Translations under genes and position numbers: made by a program
In this document: positions 35,579 through 45,457 of the stretch, piece after piece
Position numbering within the stretch: the stretch's first letter is position 1
How the letters are laid out: each line of letters starts with the position of its first letter
Notes under the pieces: generated by a model
The model's database searches: none
Told to the model about the DNA's origin: nothing
The model's input: only the letters and a program-made list of their open reading frames with translations
NCBI GenBank assembly: GCA_018266875.1
Contig: JAFDZR010000045.1
Span: forward strand, 62,001 to 126,000
DNA length: 64,000 bases
From: Bacteroidota bacterium
GTDB taxonomy: Bacteria; Bacteroidota; Ignavibacteria; Tepidaquicellales; Tepidaquicellaceae
Reading direction: 5' to 3'

Positions 35579-36937
35579 TTATTTCAATAAAACCATGCGA
35601 TTCGTCTGAATAAAATCTCCCGCTTCCAGCTTATAGAAGTAAACGCCGCTAGATAAACCTTTTGCATTCCATTCGGCTTCGTAAGTTCCGGGATTCAGAT
35701 TGCCGTCAACGAGCGTATCAACTGTCTTTCCGTTTATGTCAATTATGCGGAGTGTGACTTTTCCTGAAGACGGTACTTCAAATTTTATTTTTGTCGTCGG
35801 ATTGAATGGGTTCGGATAATTCTGGTAAAGCTTATAACTAACAGGGATCTCCGAACTTATGCTGCTTATGTTTATCGAAGGATTATCCTTAAAAAGTATA
35901 AGCTGTCCCTGTATTGTATAGTGAGGCTCCGTATGTCCGTTATTGTTGAAATTGCAGTCAGCGCATGTCTGACCTGATACGCATAACGGGTTTGTCGGTC
36001 TGCAGAAATTCACGTAAGGGTAAAGATCATAATCTATAGTTACATTCTGACCGGGTGTGACGTTTGCAGTCACGTCATTGTCCCACGGTATCACGCTTGC
36101 GCCCGGACACCATCCCGCTCTTGCATACTGCCATGTTCCGCCCTGCGGACTGCATGGATTTATTGAACAGTCCGATCTCCATAATATCTGATCAAAAGAC
36201 TGTGCACCGACATGAAGCGTGTGGATCTTCAGAGAAAATTCCGCAGCGTTATCCGTATTTCCCTGACCGTGACCAGTAGTGATTATTTTTACTTTTGCTT
36301 TCGAAGTATTTAAATCCACCGGAATATCTCTCGGCACAAGTATATTTTCAGGATTCGAAGCTGTGTCACCGTACAGAACATGATTATCCTGCCATAGATT
36401 GATCACTTTATACGGGATCTTTTCCGGTTCGCCCTGAATGAATGCAAACTTCACCGTTACCAGCCATCCGCGGGTTCCGCCGATCCAGCTTTCGATATAA
36501 CTACCGAGTCTGACAGAGTCGTGCAGCAGCGGCATGTAATCAGTTACATCGAGAACAAAGACGCACTGTCCTGGATATCCGCCGCCGACAATGTTGTAAG
36601 GTGTTATAACTCTTGCAATTTCATAATTCGTTACCGAATCCGTGTAAAGTTTTATCCACCCTATTCTGTCCCACGGATCACAACCTGCTGCCGGACATCC
36701 GATTGTATAATACATGAGAATCTGCTGATAATGCGTGTTTGTATCAGGGAGTAAAAAATTTCCATAGTGCGTGTTAGCCCAGTTCTGGAAATTCTGATTG
36801 AAAGTTGTCACCCATGTTGTATCTCCGGCTTTTACTGTGCTCACATTAACTAATGAAGAAAGGAAAAACACTGCAAGGAAAATTTTTAACCACGATGATT
36901 TAACTGCTGATTTCTTAAAAGGTAATTTGAATTTCAT
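35579..36937 (-). CDS. PNGase F-like peptide-N-glycosidase with T9SS sorting domain
   Basis: 452 aa. The first ~37 residues are a long signal peptide. About residues 75-345 match flavobacterial peptide-N-glycosidase F, which cleaves N-glycans from asparagine in glycoproteins. By my recall of the PNGase F sequence, the catalytic carboxylates D60, E118 and E206 correspond here to D90 (CDPWDR), E149 (YIESW) and E233 (DNAAEFSLKIHTL). EIARVITPYN, FVLDVTDYMPLL and RAGWCPGASVIPWDNDVT are further conserved blocks. Six or more cysteines suggest disulfides. The final ~85 residues are an intact T9SS type A domain (NYPNPFNPTTKIKFEV ... TNRMVLLK), so the enzyme should reach the cell surface or medium. Confidence 0.85.
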   Translation of the reverse strand: MKFKLPFKKSAVKSSWLKIFLAVFFLSSLVNVSTVKAGDTTWVTTFNQNFQNWANTHYGNFLLPDTNTHYQQILMYYTIGCPAAGCDPWDRIGWIKLYTDSVTNYEIARVITPYNIVGGGYPGQCVFVLDVTDYMPLLHDSVRLGSYIESWIGGTRGWLVTVKFAFIQGEPEKIPYKVINLWQDNHVLYGDTASNPENILVPRDIPVDLNTSKAKVKIITTGHGQGNTDNAAEFSLKIHTLHVGAQSFDQILWRSDCSINPCSPQGGTWQYARAGWCPGASVIPWDNDVTANVTPGQNVTIDYDLYPYVNFCRPTNPLCVSGQTCADCNFNNNGHTEPHYTIQGQLILFKDNPSINISSISSEIPVSYKLYQNYPNPFNPTTKIKFEVPSSGKVTLRIIDINGKTVDTLVDGNLNPGTYEAEWNAKGLSSGVYFYKLEAGDFIQTNRMVLLK

Positions 36938-37245
36938 AATGCGGTTAGTTTAAATTATAAAAAAGTGATTTTTATAATTTATGTAATTTAATTTTAAAAT
37001 TGAATAAGTAAAATAAACAGGGGTATGCCTCAAAGTCGCACAGACTCGAAGGTTATATTTTTATATATTTTATTTCGGTTATTTTAAAATTCTAAAATTC
37101 AATAATTGAATAACTTTTTTAATAAAGTTTTTAATACTTTGAGTCTTAGTGAATTAAAGGTAACTCCATCAGATGAATATAAAAGAGAAAGACCGGCAAA
37201 CATCAACCGGTCTTTCGCAGGGGAAACAATTATATTTAAACGGAT
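36938..37245. other. 308-bp intergenic stretch between two secreted-protein genes
   Basis: AT-rich non-coding DNA. It contains the terminator at 37187-37216 and should contain the promoter of the PNGase F-like gene, but no promoter consensus is convincing. There is one small perfect palindrome, TTCAAT-A-ATTGAA, near 37100. I see no open frame or RNA gene. Confidence 0.6.
37187..37216 (-). terminator. Rho-independent terminator of the dockerin-tailed gene
   Basis: A perfect 10-bp stem GAAAGACCGG / CCGGTCTTTC around a 10-nt loop. On the minus strand it is followed by TCTTTTATATT. It lies about 30 nt past the stop codon at 37246. Confidence 0.85.
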
Positions 37246-40200
37246 CTATTTAAACATCATATAAATGTTTTTGTTTTTTTCAATCTTTTCGATCCGTCCG
37301 GAATGATTTTGGGGAATATCATTCTTCGTTCTTTCATATATTTCATTATCAATTTTTATTTCATAAGGTAAAGAACTCTCAGTCTTTGCATTTTCAAATA
37401 CTGCGACAGGTTCGGGTGACGCTCCGCCCGGAGTGATCTTGCCGATAAAGTTGAATGCATTGTTATCTGCAATAGTCTGATCGTCTATATCGGTTATTCC
37501 GTCTCCGTTAAGATCGGTGACGATATATCCCGATGCAAAATTGAATGCATCATTATCTATCTGTGTGTTGTCCCCTATATCAATAACTCCGTCCTGATTC
37601 ACATCACCGCTGTAAACAGTCCATTTTGTTCCTTTCTGGATCATGTTATTTCCATATGCCTTGTTTGCATTTGTAGTAAAGTTATATGCTACATGGTTTG
37701 CATTAAACATCACAGGGGAAGCGCTCCAGGTTTCAAGTCCGTTCCTGTGTTTAAGCTGAATGTAGTAATTCACGCCGTTGGAAGAATGGTTGAAAAGGAA
37801 GGATCCTGTTCCCGTAGCGTCAAGAAATCCTTTAGCAGAATCTATCTTTGCATATGGACTTGCGGAATTTCTGAGATATACTTTTACAGTATCACTGACC
37901 ATGACATTTGTGTTTTGGTTATAAAGTCCCTGATACAGCGCTGTAAGATCAAGTACTTTTACACCGGTAAGGGAATTCTGTATCCAGTCAATTATCTTGG
38001 TATAAACTCTGACAGGACCGAGAATACTTGTTGAAGCGCCGGTAGATCTCAGACTTGAAAACTGATTAGTCATGAAGAAGGTATTATAATTTGTACCGTT
38101 GTAGCTTACCGCAATACTGGAATCCGCGCCGCTTCCCGTAACAGACTGAGGCTTGAACGCTGCAAAACTTCCGTTCACAGGTTTGATAAGCTGAGGTGTA
38201 TACGGGTCGGATACAGAGTCCTGCGAGATCCCGTTAAAGAATCCAAGCCCTCTGAATCTGCTGTTGCTTGCCGGTATGCTTCCTATCCAGTTGTCGCTTA
38301 TGGTCATCGCCTTCAGATACTGTCTGTAAAAAACTGAATCTGCGGGAGAAGGATATCCGGTAACAGGATCATTATTATATGCAATCACATCACTGAATAC
38401 CACAAGTGTTTTTTTATTTCCGGAAGTGGATTTATCTATGTAACTTTTCAGAGAATCCCTGACCCACGGTGAATAGCTGCCTTGTTCCTTGAAATTCACG
38501 AACATGATCTTCCAGGGAAGGTAAGATCCTGTATAATTCAGTCTGACTGTATCAAAATTATTTGCATACCTTCCGTCAAAATTGATTGCTCTCACCAGAC
38601 TGTCCCTGTCTTTCTGCTGAGCCCACAGGACACACAGCTGTTTTGCAATCCTCGGAGTAATGGTAGTTGTCATCTGATTATTTGCATTATTTCCGTCAGA
38701 TGAAAGAATGGAATCTCTCACTGTGTATACTGTACCGGAGGTAAAAGTCCACGGATCATATGTTACAGATGCATTTGAACCTGCAGAAAGCCCTGAAACA
38801 GTTTTTGTACTTGTATAACCTCCCGGCGTGATTGTCCTTTTGACGCTGAAACTTGCTGAACCTGTTCCGGCATTGAAGACCCTTATTACCGGTGTAAATG
38901 TTGATGAGCTGAAATACTGGTCATAGGTAAGTCCCTGATCAGAGATACCTGCATCCGAAACAGCCTGATTCCCCATGACGCTTTCTATTGCATAATTCTG
39001 TCCGTATTCTCTCGGGAATTCCCCGACATAGACGGATGACCCGACAGGCGCAAGATTTGCGAAATAATTTGCATCCGGTCTTGCAGGTGATTCAGCCAGA
39101 AACTGCTGCGGAGTAAATGCAAATCCGTCTCCCGAATATTCGGTCTGGGCAATACCAACATAGTAATAATCGTTTGTAATAATAACAGGTCTCGGATCTG
39201 TAATTCTGAAAGATTTATACTGGTCAGCATCTGATGCCTGAATTTTATAGTGAGGTGATTTTCCGACAACAGTACCGCTGCTGTTAACAACATATCCATA
39301 AACTATCTGGCCGGTATTTCCGTTGCCTGATAATTTAATATTTACATTCCTGATCTGACCCGTCCCTGACATATAATATTTATTCAGGAAAGAATTTTCG
39401 CCTATCCATCCGACAGAGCCGTTACAGCAGTTTGAATCAACATATCTCATTGTGTTTGGATTTACTTCCGACAGAAATGATTTTGTATTATTCCCGTTAT
39501 CATCGTCATCAGGAATTGTTACGGTCACATCTGAGAATCCGCTGAGTATCGGAGTGAATCCGAGAAATTCCACCTGAACTGTATCAAAAGGATTAAGAGT
39601 AGGAATAACCAGTGAATCAGATAAATTATTTGTCCCGGAAATATTCAGGTAAACTTTAAGATTTAATATTGTGGTGCCGCTCAGATTGTTTATAAGAACG
39701 GGAATTTTATCAGGCACTCCGTAAACAAGAGGCAGTTTACCTTTTGCCCATACAAAATCCACAGAAGCGTCATAGACTCCTCCGGCAGCGCCGACTCTGA
39801 TATTATCGACATACAGATTATTTCCGCAGTTCTCAATTGACTGGAAATAAATGTTCGTAGTTCCTACAGGCAGAGCAACTACTTTTGATCCCCATTCATT
39901 ATTTGCAGGTGTGTAGTAATTACCGGTGCCCGGTGCTGTCTGAAGACTGTCCCCGGGATAATAAACAAGCGAATACCAGTTATTGCCGTTATCATCCGAA
40001 TAATATATTTCCATATCATCATAATAAGTATTTCCGTCATAATACGGAGCGTAAGCATGATCAAAGATCAGTACATCTCCTGAAGAAGTCGGTCCGAAAT
40101 CCGGTGAATAGATTATATTATCATCGTAATAACAGTCCCAGTTGTTATAATACATGCAGTAAGAGCCTATTCCGAACGCACTGTAATTTTCCTGAGCCCA

Positions 40201-40476
40201 CACAGCGCTGCCGGAATTTACCGTCCAGTTTGTAGGCGGAAAGTTGCCTGATTCAAAGTCCTCCTGCAGCAGCCATGAACCGCGGGAATCTTTTTTAAAA
40301 CTTTTTTGATTCTTTTCGATGATCTTTTTGATCTGAAGAGCATCAATTTTTGCTGAACCCTTTTTATGTGCAAATGAGGGTTTTGGATTCTTTGAACTGT
40401 ACTGTGCAACGGAAATCTGAAAAGATGCAAGAACGATAAGAACGCAGATACAGATTAAAGTTTTTAGAGATTTCAT
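37246..40476 (-). CDS. Large secreted protein with MAM-like and dockerin-type domains
   Basis: 1076 aa, the largest gene here. A signal peptide covers about 1-24 (LICICVLIVLASFQISVAQ). Residues ~65-230 resemble a MAM/cleaved-adhesin jelly roll (WLLQEDFESGNFPPTNWTV ... YVDNIRVG). CARDB-like modules follow (VPDKIPVLINNLSGTTILNLKV; DAGISDQGLTYDQYFSSSTFTPVIRV). Residues ~957-1016 are a dockerin-like pair of calcium loops, GDVNQDGVIDIGD and TDLNGDGITDIDD. The C-terminus (to IYMMFK) has no T9SS sorting signature, unlike its neighbours. It probably sits at the surface through a protein partner. AAAGGGG before the ATG is a good ribosome-binding site. Confidence 0.78.
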   Translation of the reverse strand: MKSLKTLICICVLIVLASFQISVAQYSSKNPKPSFAHKKGSAKIDALQIKKIIEKNQKSFKKDSRGSWLLQEDFESGNFPPTNWTVNSGSAVWAQENYSAFGIGSYCMYYNNWDCYYDDNIIYSPDFGPTSSGDVLIFDHAYAPYYDGNTYYDDMEIYYSDDNGNNWYSLVYYPGDSLQTAPGTGNYYTPANNEWGSKVVALPVGTTNIYFQSIENCGNNLYVDNIRVGAAGGVYDASVDFVWAKGKLPLVYGVPDKIPVLINNLSGTTILNLKVYLNISGTNNLSDSLVIPTLNPFDTVQVEFLGFTPILSGFSDVTVTIPDDDDNGNNTKSFLSEVNPNTMRYVDSNCCNGSVGWIGENSFLNKYYMSGTGQIRNVNIKLSGNGNTGQIVYGYVVNSSGTVVGKSPHYKIQASDADQYKSFRITDPRPVIITNDYYYVGIAQTEYSGDGFAFTPQQFLAESPARPDANYFANLAPVGSSVYVGEFPREYGQNYAIESVMGNQAVSDAGISDQGLTYDQYFSSSTFTPVIRVFNAGTGSASFSVKRTITPGGYTSTKTVSGLSAGSNASVTYDPWTFTSGTVYTVRDSILSSDGNNANNQMTTTITPRIAKQLCVLWAQQKDRDSLVRAINFDGRYANNFDTVRLNYTGSYLPWKIMFVNFKEQGSYSPWVRDSLKSYIDKSTSGNKKTLVVFSDVIAYNNDPVTGYPSPADSVFYRQYLKAMTISDNWIGSIPASNSRFRGLGFFNGISQDSVSDPYTPQLIKPVNGSFAAFKPQSVTGSGADSSIAVSYNGTNYNTFFMTNQFSSLRSTGASTSILGPVRVYTKIIDWIQNSLTGVKVLDLTALYQGLYNQNTNVMVSDTVKVYLRNSASPYAKIDSAKGFLDATGTGSFLFNHSSNGVNYYIQLKHRNGLETWSASPVMFNANHVAYNFTTNANKAYGNNMIQKGTKWTVYSGDVNQDGVIDIGDNTQIDNDAFNFASGYIVTDLNGDGITDIDDQTIADNNAFNFIGKITPGGASPEPVAVFENAKTESSLPYEIKIDNEIYERTKNDIPQNHSGRIEKIEKNKNIYMMFK

Positions 40477-40793
40477 TTTTCCCCTTTCTGATTAATATTT
40501 ATTGAATTTATTTTAATGTACATTAATATTAAAATAAACCTCCGGAATATTTTATTATCGATAAACGTATGGCGTACGATGAAAAGATAAGTGTATATCC
40601 GGAGGTTTTAAAATTTTCGATCTCCATCATACGCCAGTAGATGCAAAATTAAGGCGAATGTTATTTTTATACAAAGAAGAATATTTTGGTTTTTAGAGGA
40701 TGAAATTCATGTGTTTTATTGATTATTGATGTTTTTGTTGATTTTAAGCTTGTTTTAGTGGTTTTTCAAACTGATATTTTAGAATTTCCTTAA
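40477..40793. other. 317-bp divergent intergenic region with interleaved inverted repeats
   Basis: It separates the dockerin-tailed gene (minus) from the 477-aa gene (plus) and must hold both promoters. The first ~55 bases are nearly pure A/T. Two inverted repeats in the order A-B-A'-B' lie at 40536-40636 and are listed separately. No coding potential is seen. Confidence 0.6.
40536..40636. repeat. Interleaved pair of inverted repeats (pseudoknot-like order)
   Basis: Arm A AAACCTCCGGA (40536-40546) is the exact reverse complement of A' TCCGGAGGTTT (40598-40608). Arm B TGGCGTACGATG (40570-40581) pairs with B' CATCATACGCCA (40625-40636) with one mismatch, which would be a G-U wobble in minus-strand RNA. 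The order A-B-A'-B' allows a pseudoknot. On the minus strand it would lie 60-160 nt upstream of the dockerin gene's start. Confidence 0.55.
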
Positions 40794-42227
40794 ATGAATA
40801 ATTCAAAATTAATTCAGGTCCTTAAAACTTTTTCTGCCCGGGAGTTAAAACTTTTCAGGGATTTTACAAGGTCACCCGTTTACAATAAAAACAAAAACGT
40901 CATATCTCTTTTTGATATTCTGAAAAAATACCATCCTGATTTTGACAGCAGCAAAATCGGGAATGAGACGGTTTATAAAAAACTTTTTCCCGGGGAGAAT
41001 TATGACTACTTTAAGTTAAAAAATATTGCATCTGATCTTCTTTCCGTCTGCAAAGAATTCCTGAAATTTCTTTCATTCAGTGAGAATGAGCATCTTAACA
41101 ATAAATTTTTACTTGAACAGTACAGAGACAGGGATCTGGACAGACTTTACGAACAGCTTTACAAAAACTACACTGATAATCTTGAAAAGATCAAAGTCAA
41201 AGATGAATTTTATTATTCCAAAATGGCTGAGATGACAAACGAACTCAAATCTTTTGTTTCCCCGAAAAAACCTAATTCTGATTTTGAACTTTTTCAGACG
41301 GAGCTTGAATATGAGATCAATTTATCCCTGATAAAGATCCTGGATCTTTATTCAACTATGCTTCATGAGATAAAGCAGAACAATTACAGTTACGATCTGA
41401 AAATGTTTGATGAAGTAATGGAATATCTCTCGCGAAACAACGAAAACACTGTTCCCATACTTCAGATGTATTATTACATCATTCTGCTTCAGACAAAAAA
41501 GGATGAAAAAATATTTTTAAAGCTCAAGGAATTCTTTAAAAATAATTTTGAGAACATGGATCATTATCACAAATACATGTATTTCCTTCATATGTCGGGA
41601 TTCTGCGCTGAGATGTATAATTTTGAATGCAGAACGGATTACATGAAAGAACATTTTTATCTGTCAAAGGATAACTTCGACAAGGGGACAATAACAATGG
41701 GCAAGATACTGTACATGGATTTTCTCAATCACGTGAAAATCGCAGTGAGGGTGAATGAATATGAATGGGCTGAAAACTATATAGAAAAATTCAAGGACAG
41801 ACTGTCCGAAGAAAGAGAAAGCACACTGGATTTCTGCAACGGTGTTATTGAATACAGCAAAGGAAACAGACTTAAAGCTCTTGATCTATTTTCCAGGACA
41901 TCATTCCCGAATTATATTATAAAACTTCAGGTGAAGCTTCTGATGCTTCGGATCTTTTACGAAGAAGGATTTTACGATCAGGCGTTAGCCGCTATTGATT
42001 CGTTCAGACATTTTCTCAGCAGGGAAAATTCAATTAAGGAAAATTACAGGGAATCCTTCTCGGATTTTTTAAAAATTACAGGCGAACTCATTAGATTAAA
42101 ACTTTCCGTGAATAATCATGATATCAGTTCCGATCTTAAAAGACTAAAGGCGGAAACGGAAAAATCCACACAAAATCAATTCGGAATAAAGCTCTGGCTG
42201 TTTGAAATGATCAGAAATTTTAAATAA
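40794..42227 (+). CDS. All-helical hypothetical protein of a Bacteroidota/Ignavibacteria family
   Basis: 477 aa, no signal peptide and no transmembrane helix. The N-terminus (LIQVLKTFSARELKLFRDFTRSPVYNKNKNVISLFDILKKYHPDF) has a form I recall from uncharacterised proteins in this phylum. The rest is predicted alpha-helical, in about 35-residue hairpins reminiscent of TPR-like solenoids (VNEYEWAENYIEKFKDRL, YEEGFYDQALAAIDSFRHFL). It is probably a cytoplasmic scaffold, but the function is unknown. It is a lone plus-strand gene between the T9SS cargo region and the atp operon. Confidence 0.65.
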   Translation: MNNSKLIQVLKTFSARELKLFRDFTRSPVYNKNKNVISLFDILKKYHPDFDSSKIGNETVYKKLFPGENYDYFKLKNIASDLLSVCKEFLKFLSFSENEHLNNKFLLEQYRDRDLDRLYEQLYKNYTDNLEKIKVKDEFYYSKMAEMTNELKSFVSPKKPNSDFELFQTELEYEINLSLIKILDLYSTMLHEIKQNNYSYDLKMFDEVMEYLSRNNENTVPILQMYYYIILLQTKKDEKIFLKLKEFFKNNFENMDHYHKYMYFLHMSGFCAEMYNFECRTDYMKEHFYLSKDNFDKGTITMGKILYMDFLNHVKIAVRVNEYEWAENYIEKFKDRLSEERESTLDFCNGVIEYSKGNRLKALDLFSRTSFPNYIIKLQVKLLMLRIFYEEGFYDQALAAIDSFRHFLSRENSIKENYRESFSDFLKITGELIRLKLSVNNHDISSDLKRLKAETEKSTQNQFGIKLWLFEMIRNFK

Positions 42228-42387
42228 AATTGATCAAAAACAAAAGGACACTTCAATCAATTAATTATGAACAACAAATTATTATTAACTAAAATCCGTT
42301 TACGCCATCACTCAAAAAATTTAATCTTATTCTAAAGACCTTTATGTCTCAGGGATTCTGAGTTAGATCATACCCGGGAAACAGGCA

Positions 42388-42412
42388 CAAAAAAAGCTCC
42401 GTGAAGGAGCTT
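42388..42412 (-). terminator. Terminator of the atp operon
   Basis: On the minus strand AAGCTCC-TTCAC-GGAGCTT is followed by a T-tract, about 26 nt after the atpG stop at 42438. The plus-strand side also has a short T-run (CTTCTTTTTAT), so it may also end transcription of the convergent 477-aa gene. Confidence 0.85.
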
Positions 42413-42437
42413 CTTTTTATAAATATTTGAAGTTTCA

Positions 42438-43304
42438 CTATGCGTCTTTTAATGCCTCTGCGCCGCCTACGATTTCCAGGATCTCTTTTGTAATGGCTGC
42501 CTGTCTTGCCTGGTTGTAGGAAAGTTCAAGTTCCATCAGCAGATCAGTAGCGTTCTTTGTAGCAGTTTCCATTGCAGTCATTCTCGCAGCATGTTCCGAT
42601 GTATTGGACTCAAGCAGGACTTTCCACATCTGCACTCTAAGCTGTTTGGGAATAAGTTCTTTTATTATCTCAATTTCAGAAGGTTCATAAATATAATCTC
42701 CGGAGGCTTTTGTTTCCTTATCATCGGATTTGATCTTTTTTAAAGGCAGAAACTGAGCTTTCACTGTTTCCTGCTTTACCATTGTTACGAATTCATTTGA
42801 AATTATTTCGACTGAATCAAATGTACGTTTCTTATAATTATCCACCAGGAAGTTTACGATCTCATTCGATCTCTCAATTGTAAGATCGTTGAATAATCCG
42901 GTAACGCTGTGAATAATGTGTACATCTTTCTTTTTCAGAGAATCAAAAGCTTTTTTCCCGATAATAACAACCTTGGTATTTTCACCGAGACTTTTTATAT
43001 AACTGTAAGCGTACCTTATAATGTTTGTATTAAAAGATCCGGCAAGTCCTCTGTCAGCGGAAACGACCACGACACATCTTGATTTAATTTCTCTGGGTTC
43101 AAGAAGCTCATCGGTGGCTTCACCAGCAGCACTCACAAGATTCGTGAGCAGTTCGTTTATTTTTTTTGCATAAGGTCTTGCTGCAATTGTTTTTTCCTGA
43201 GCTCTTCTGAGCTTGGCTGAAGCCACCATTTTCATTGCTTTGGTGATCTTCTGCGTGCTCTTTATACCGCCTATCCGAACTTTTAATTCTTTTAATGTAG
43301 CCAA
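42438..43304 (-). CDS. atpG: ATP synthase F1 subunit gamma
   Basis: A 288-aa central-shaft subunit. The N-terminal helix ATLKELKVRIGGIKSTQKITKAMKMVASAKLRRAQ and the C-terminal MTAMETATKNATDLLMELELSYNQARQAAITKEILEIVGGAEAL are the hallmark segments that form the rotating coiled coil. The start is TTG (43304), fixed by the conserved N-terminus. It is the last gene of this operon; no atpD or atpC follows. Confidence 0.96.
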   Translation of the reverse strand: MATLKELKVRIGGIKSTQKITKAMKMVASAKLRRAQEKTIAARPYAKKINELLTNLVSAAGEATDELLEPREIKSRCVVVVSADRGLAGSFNTNIIRYAYSYIKSLGENTKVVIIGKKAFDSLKKKDVHIIHSVTGLFNDLTIERSNEIVNFLVDNYKKRTFDSVEIISNEFVTMVKQETVKAQFLPLKKIKSDDKETKASGDYIYEPSEIEIIKELIPKQLRVQMWKVLLESNTSEHAARMTAMETATKNATDLLMELELSYNQARQAAITKEILEIVGGAEALKDA

Positions 43305-43318
43305 TTCCTGTCCGTTTA

Positions 43319-44839
43319 TTAATTAATGGTTGACTTGAATCTCTCTGTGAATGTTTTTAAAACTTCATCCATTTTGTCCGTATTTTCCTTTACAAGATCT
43401 TTTGTTTCCCTGATGCTGTCGAGAATTCCCGGATGCATATTTTCAACTTCCTGAAGAAGGTCATTCTGATATCTCTGAACTTCCGAAACGGGTATCTCAT
43501 CCATATATCCTTTTGTTGCAGCATATATTACCATCACCTGTTTTTCAATCGGCATTGGAGAATACTGTTTCTGTTTAAGTATCTCAACCAGTCTCTCACC
43601 TCTTCGCAGCTGTGACTGTGTAGCTTTATCGAGATCGGATCCGAATTTGGCAAAAGCCTCAAGTTCTCTGTACTGAGCGAGCTCAAGTCTTAATGTACCG
43701 GCGATCTTTTTCATTGCTTTGATCTGGGCGTTACCTCCCACCCTTGAAACCGAGATACCGACATTGATAGCCGGTCTGACTCCTGCATTGAACAGATTCG
43801 GTTCTAGATATATCTGTCCGTCAGTAATTGAAATTACGTTCGTAGGAATGTAAGCCGATACGTCGCCTGCCTGAGTTTCAATAACCGGCAGCGCTGTAAG
43901 ACTACCCCCTCCGAGTTCTTCGGAAAGCTTTGAAGCTCTTTCCAGTAATCTTGAGTGGAGATAGAAAACGTCTCCCGGATAAGCTTCACGTCCAGGAGGT
44001 CTTCTCAGCAGGAGCGAAACCTCTCTGTAAGAAGCCGCCTGTTTTGAAAGATCGTCATATATTACGAGCGCATGTCTTCCCGAATCCCTGAAATATTCTC
44101 CGAGAGTCGCGCCTGCGAAAGGCGCAATATACTGCATCGGAGCAGGATCGGAAGCCGTAGCTGAAATTACTGTTGTAAATTCCATCGCTCCGGAATCCTC
44201 AAGACTCTTTACTACCTGTGCGACAGTAGATCCTTTCTGTCCGATCGCAACATAAATACAGAAAACATCTTTACCTTTCTGATTGATAATAGTGTCAACA
44301 GCAACAGCAGTTTTTCCGGTCTGTCTGTCACCGATTATAAGTTCTCTTTGTCCTCTTCCTATCGGGATCATAGCATCAATGGCTTTCAGACCAGTCTGAA
44401 GCGGTTCCTTCACCGGCTGTCTCTGAATTACGCCCAGCGCTTTTCTTTCCAGCGGGAGGAATTTTGTAGTATGTATTTCGCCTTTGGCGTCAATCGGCTG
44501 TCCAAGCGGATTAATGACTCTTCCGAGCATTTCCTCACCGACCGGCATTGAAGCGATCCTCTTTGTTCTTTTTACCTGATCGCCCTCCTTTATGAGAGAT
44601 GATTCACCGAAAAGAATACATCCTACGTTATCTTCTTCAAGGTTCAGAGCAATTCCGAATACTCCGTTTGGAAACTCAATAAGCTCTCCAGCTTCGCATT
44701 TGGATAATCCGTAAACCCTTGCCACACCGTCTCCGACGTACAATACCGTTCCGACTTCATATATATCGACTTCCGTCTCAAAACCTGACAACTGTTTTCT
44801 TAATATCGCGGAAATCTCGTCTGATTTTACCTCTGCCAT
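43319..44839 (-). CDS. atpA: ATP synthase F1 subunit alpha
   Basis: A 506-aa non-catalytic nucleotide-binding subunit. The P-loop GDRQTGKT is at residues 170-177. [16 protein letters not shown]-like [47 protein letters not shown] and the ATPase alpha/beta signature [13 protein letters not shown] are intact. AGGAG lies 9 nt before the ATG. It is located between atpH and atpG, the usual order. Confidence 0.98.
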   Translation of the reverse strand: MAEVKSDEISAILRKQLSGFETEVDIYEVGTVLYVGDGVARVYGLSKCEAGELIEFPNGVFGIALNLEEDNVGCILFGESSLIKEGDQVKRTKRIASMPVGEEMLGRVINPLGQPIDAKGEIHTTKFLPLERKALGVIQRQPVKEPLQTGLKAIDAMIPIGRGQRELIIGDRQTGKTAVAVDTIINQKGKDVFCIYVAIGQKGSTVAQVVKSLEDSGAMEFTTVISATASDPAPMQYIAPFAGATLGEYFRDSGRHALVIYDDLSKQAASYREVSLLLRRPPGREAYPGDVFYLHSRLLERASKLSEELGGGSLTALPVIETQAGDVSAYIPTNVISITDGQIYLEPNLFNAGVRPAINVGISVSRVGGNAQIKAMKKIAGTLRLELAQYRELEAFAKFGSDLDKATQSQLRRGERLVEILKQKQYSPMPIEKQVMVIYAATKGYMDEIPVSEVQRYQNDLLQEVENMHPGILDSIRETKDLVKENTDKMDEVLKTFTERFKSTIN

Positions 44840-44884
44840 TATTTATATCTCCTGATGTTTAAATTTTTTATTTAATTTTAAAAA

Positions 44885-45436
44885 CTAGTTGAGAGAATAA
44901 TCTCCAGATCTGAATCTGTTTCTGAGATTCTCAAGCTGTCTCTTAATGCTTGCATCCAGAACCGTATCATCTATCTTCGCAAGAAATCCGCCGATTATAG
45001 AAGAGTCCAGACCGAATGTTATATCGCTTTTAAGTTTTGTGTAAGCTTCTATGCTTTTCTTCATATTTTCCTTTTCCTGCTGATTCAGCTCTACCGAAGT
45101 CTTTACATGCACATCCACTATTCCCTGTTTCTGCTTCTGAAGATTCAGATAATCAGTAAAAATATCCTTTACAAGAGATTCCCTTCTTCTGTCTACAATG
45201 ATAAGCAGAAAGTTCATGATAAGTTCGGAAATCCTTCCACCGAATATTCCTTTGATAGCTTCAGTTTTTTTAATCTTGCTGATGACCGGACTTACAAAGA
45301 AAAGTTCAAGCTCTCTGTTTGAGTTAATAAGTCCCAGACAAAATTCAACATCCTTTGAGATGTCTGCGGTCTTTCCGGTTTCTTCAGCAATGGAATAAAG
45401 CGCTGTTGTATATCTTCTTGCTGCTTTTGAGATCAT
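44885..45436 (-). CDS. atpH: ATP synthase F1 subunit delta
   Basis: A 183-aa peripheral-stalk subunit (OSCP). It starts ISKAARRYTTALYSIAEETGKT, the family signature, with the helical N-domain (about 1-110) and a C-domain that includes DITFGLDSSIIGGFLAKIDDTVLDASIKRQLENLRNRF. Position between atpF and atpA confirms the call. Confidence 0.95.
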   Translation of the reverse strand: MISKAARRYTTALYSIAEETGKTADISKDVEFCLGLINSNRELELFFVSPVISKIKKTEAIKGIFGGRISELIMNFLLIIVDRRRESLVKDIFTDYLNLQKQKQGIVDVHVKTSVELNQQEKENMKKSIEAYTKLKSDITFGLDSSIIGGFLAKIDDTVLDASIKRQLENLRNRFRSGDYSLN

Positions 45437-45457
45437 TGGTATAAAATTTCCTGATTA

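Noticed and set aside
39885-40235. Plus-strand frame of 116 codons opposite the dockerin gene
   Set aside because: The sequence is cysteine/histidine-rich noise complementary to the Tyr/Asp-rich MAM-like domain.
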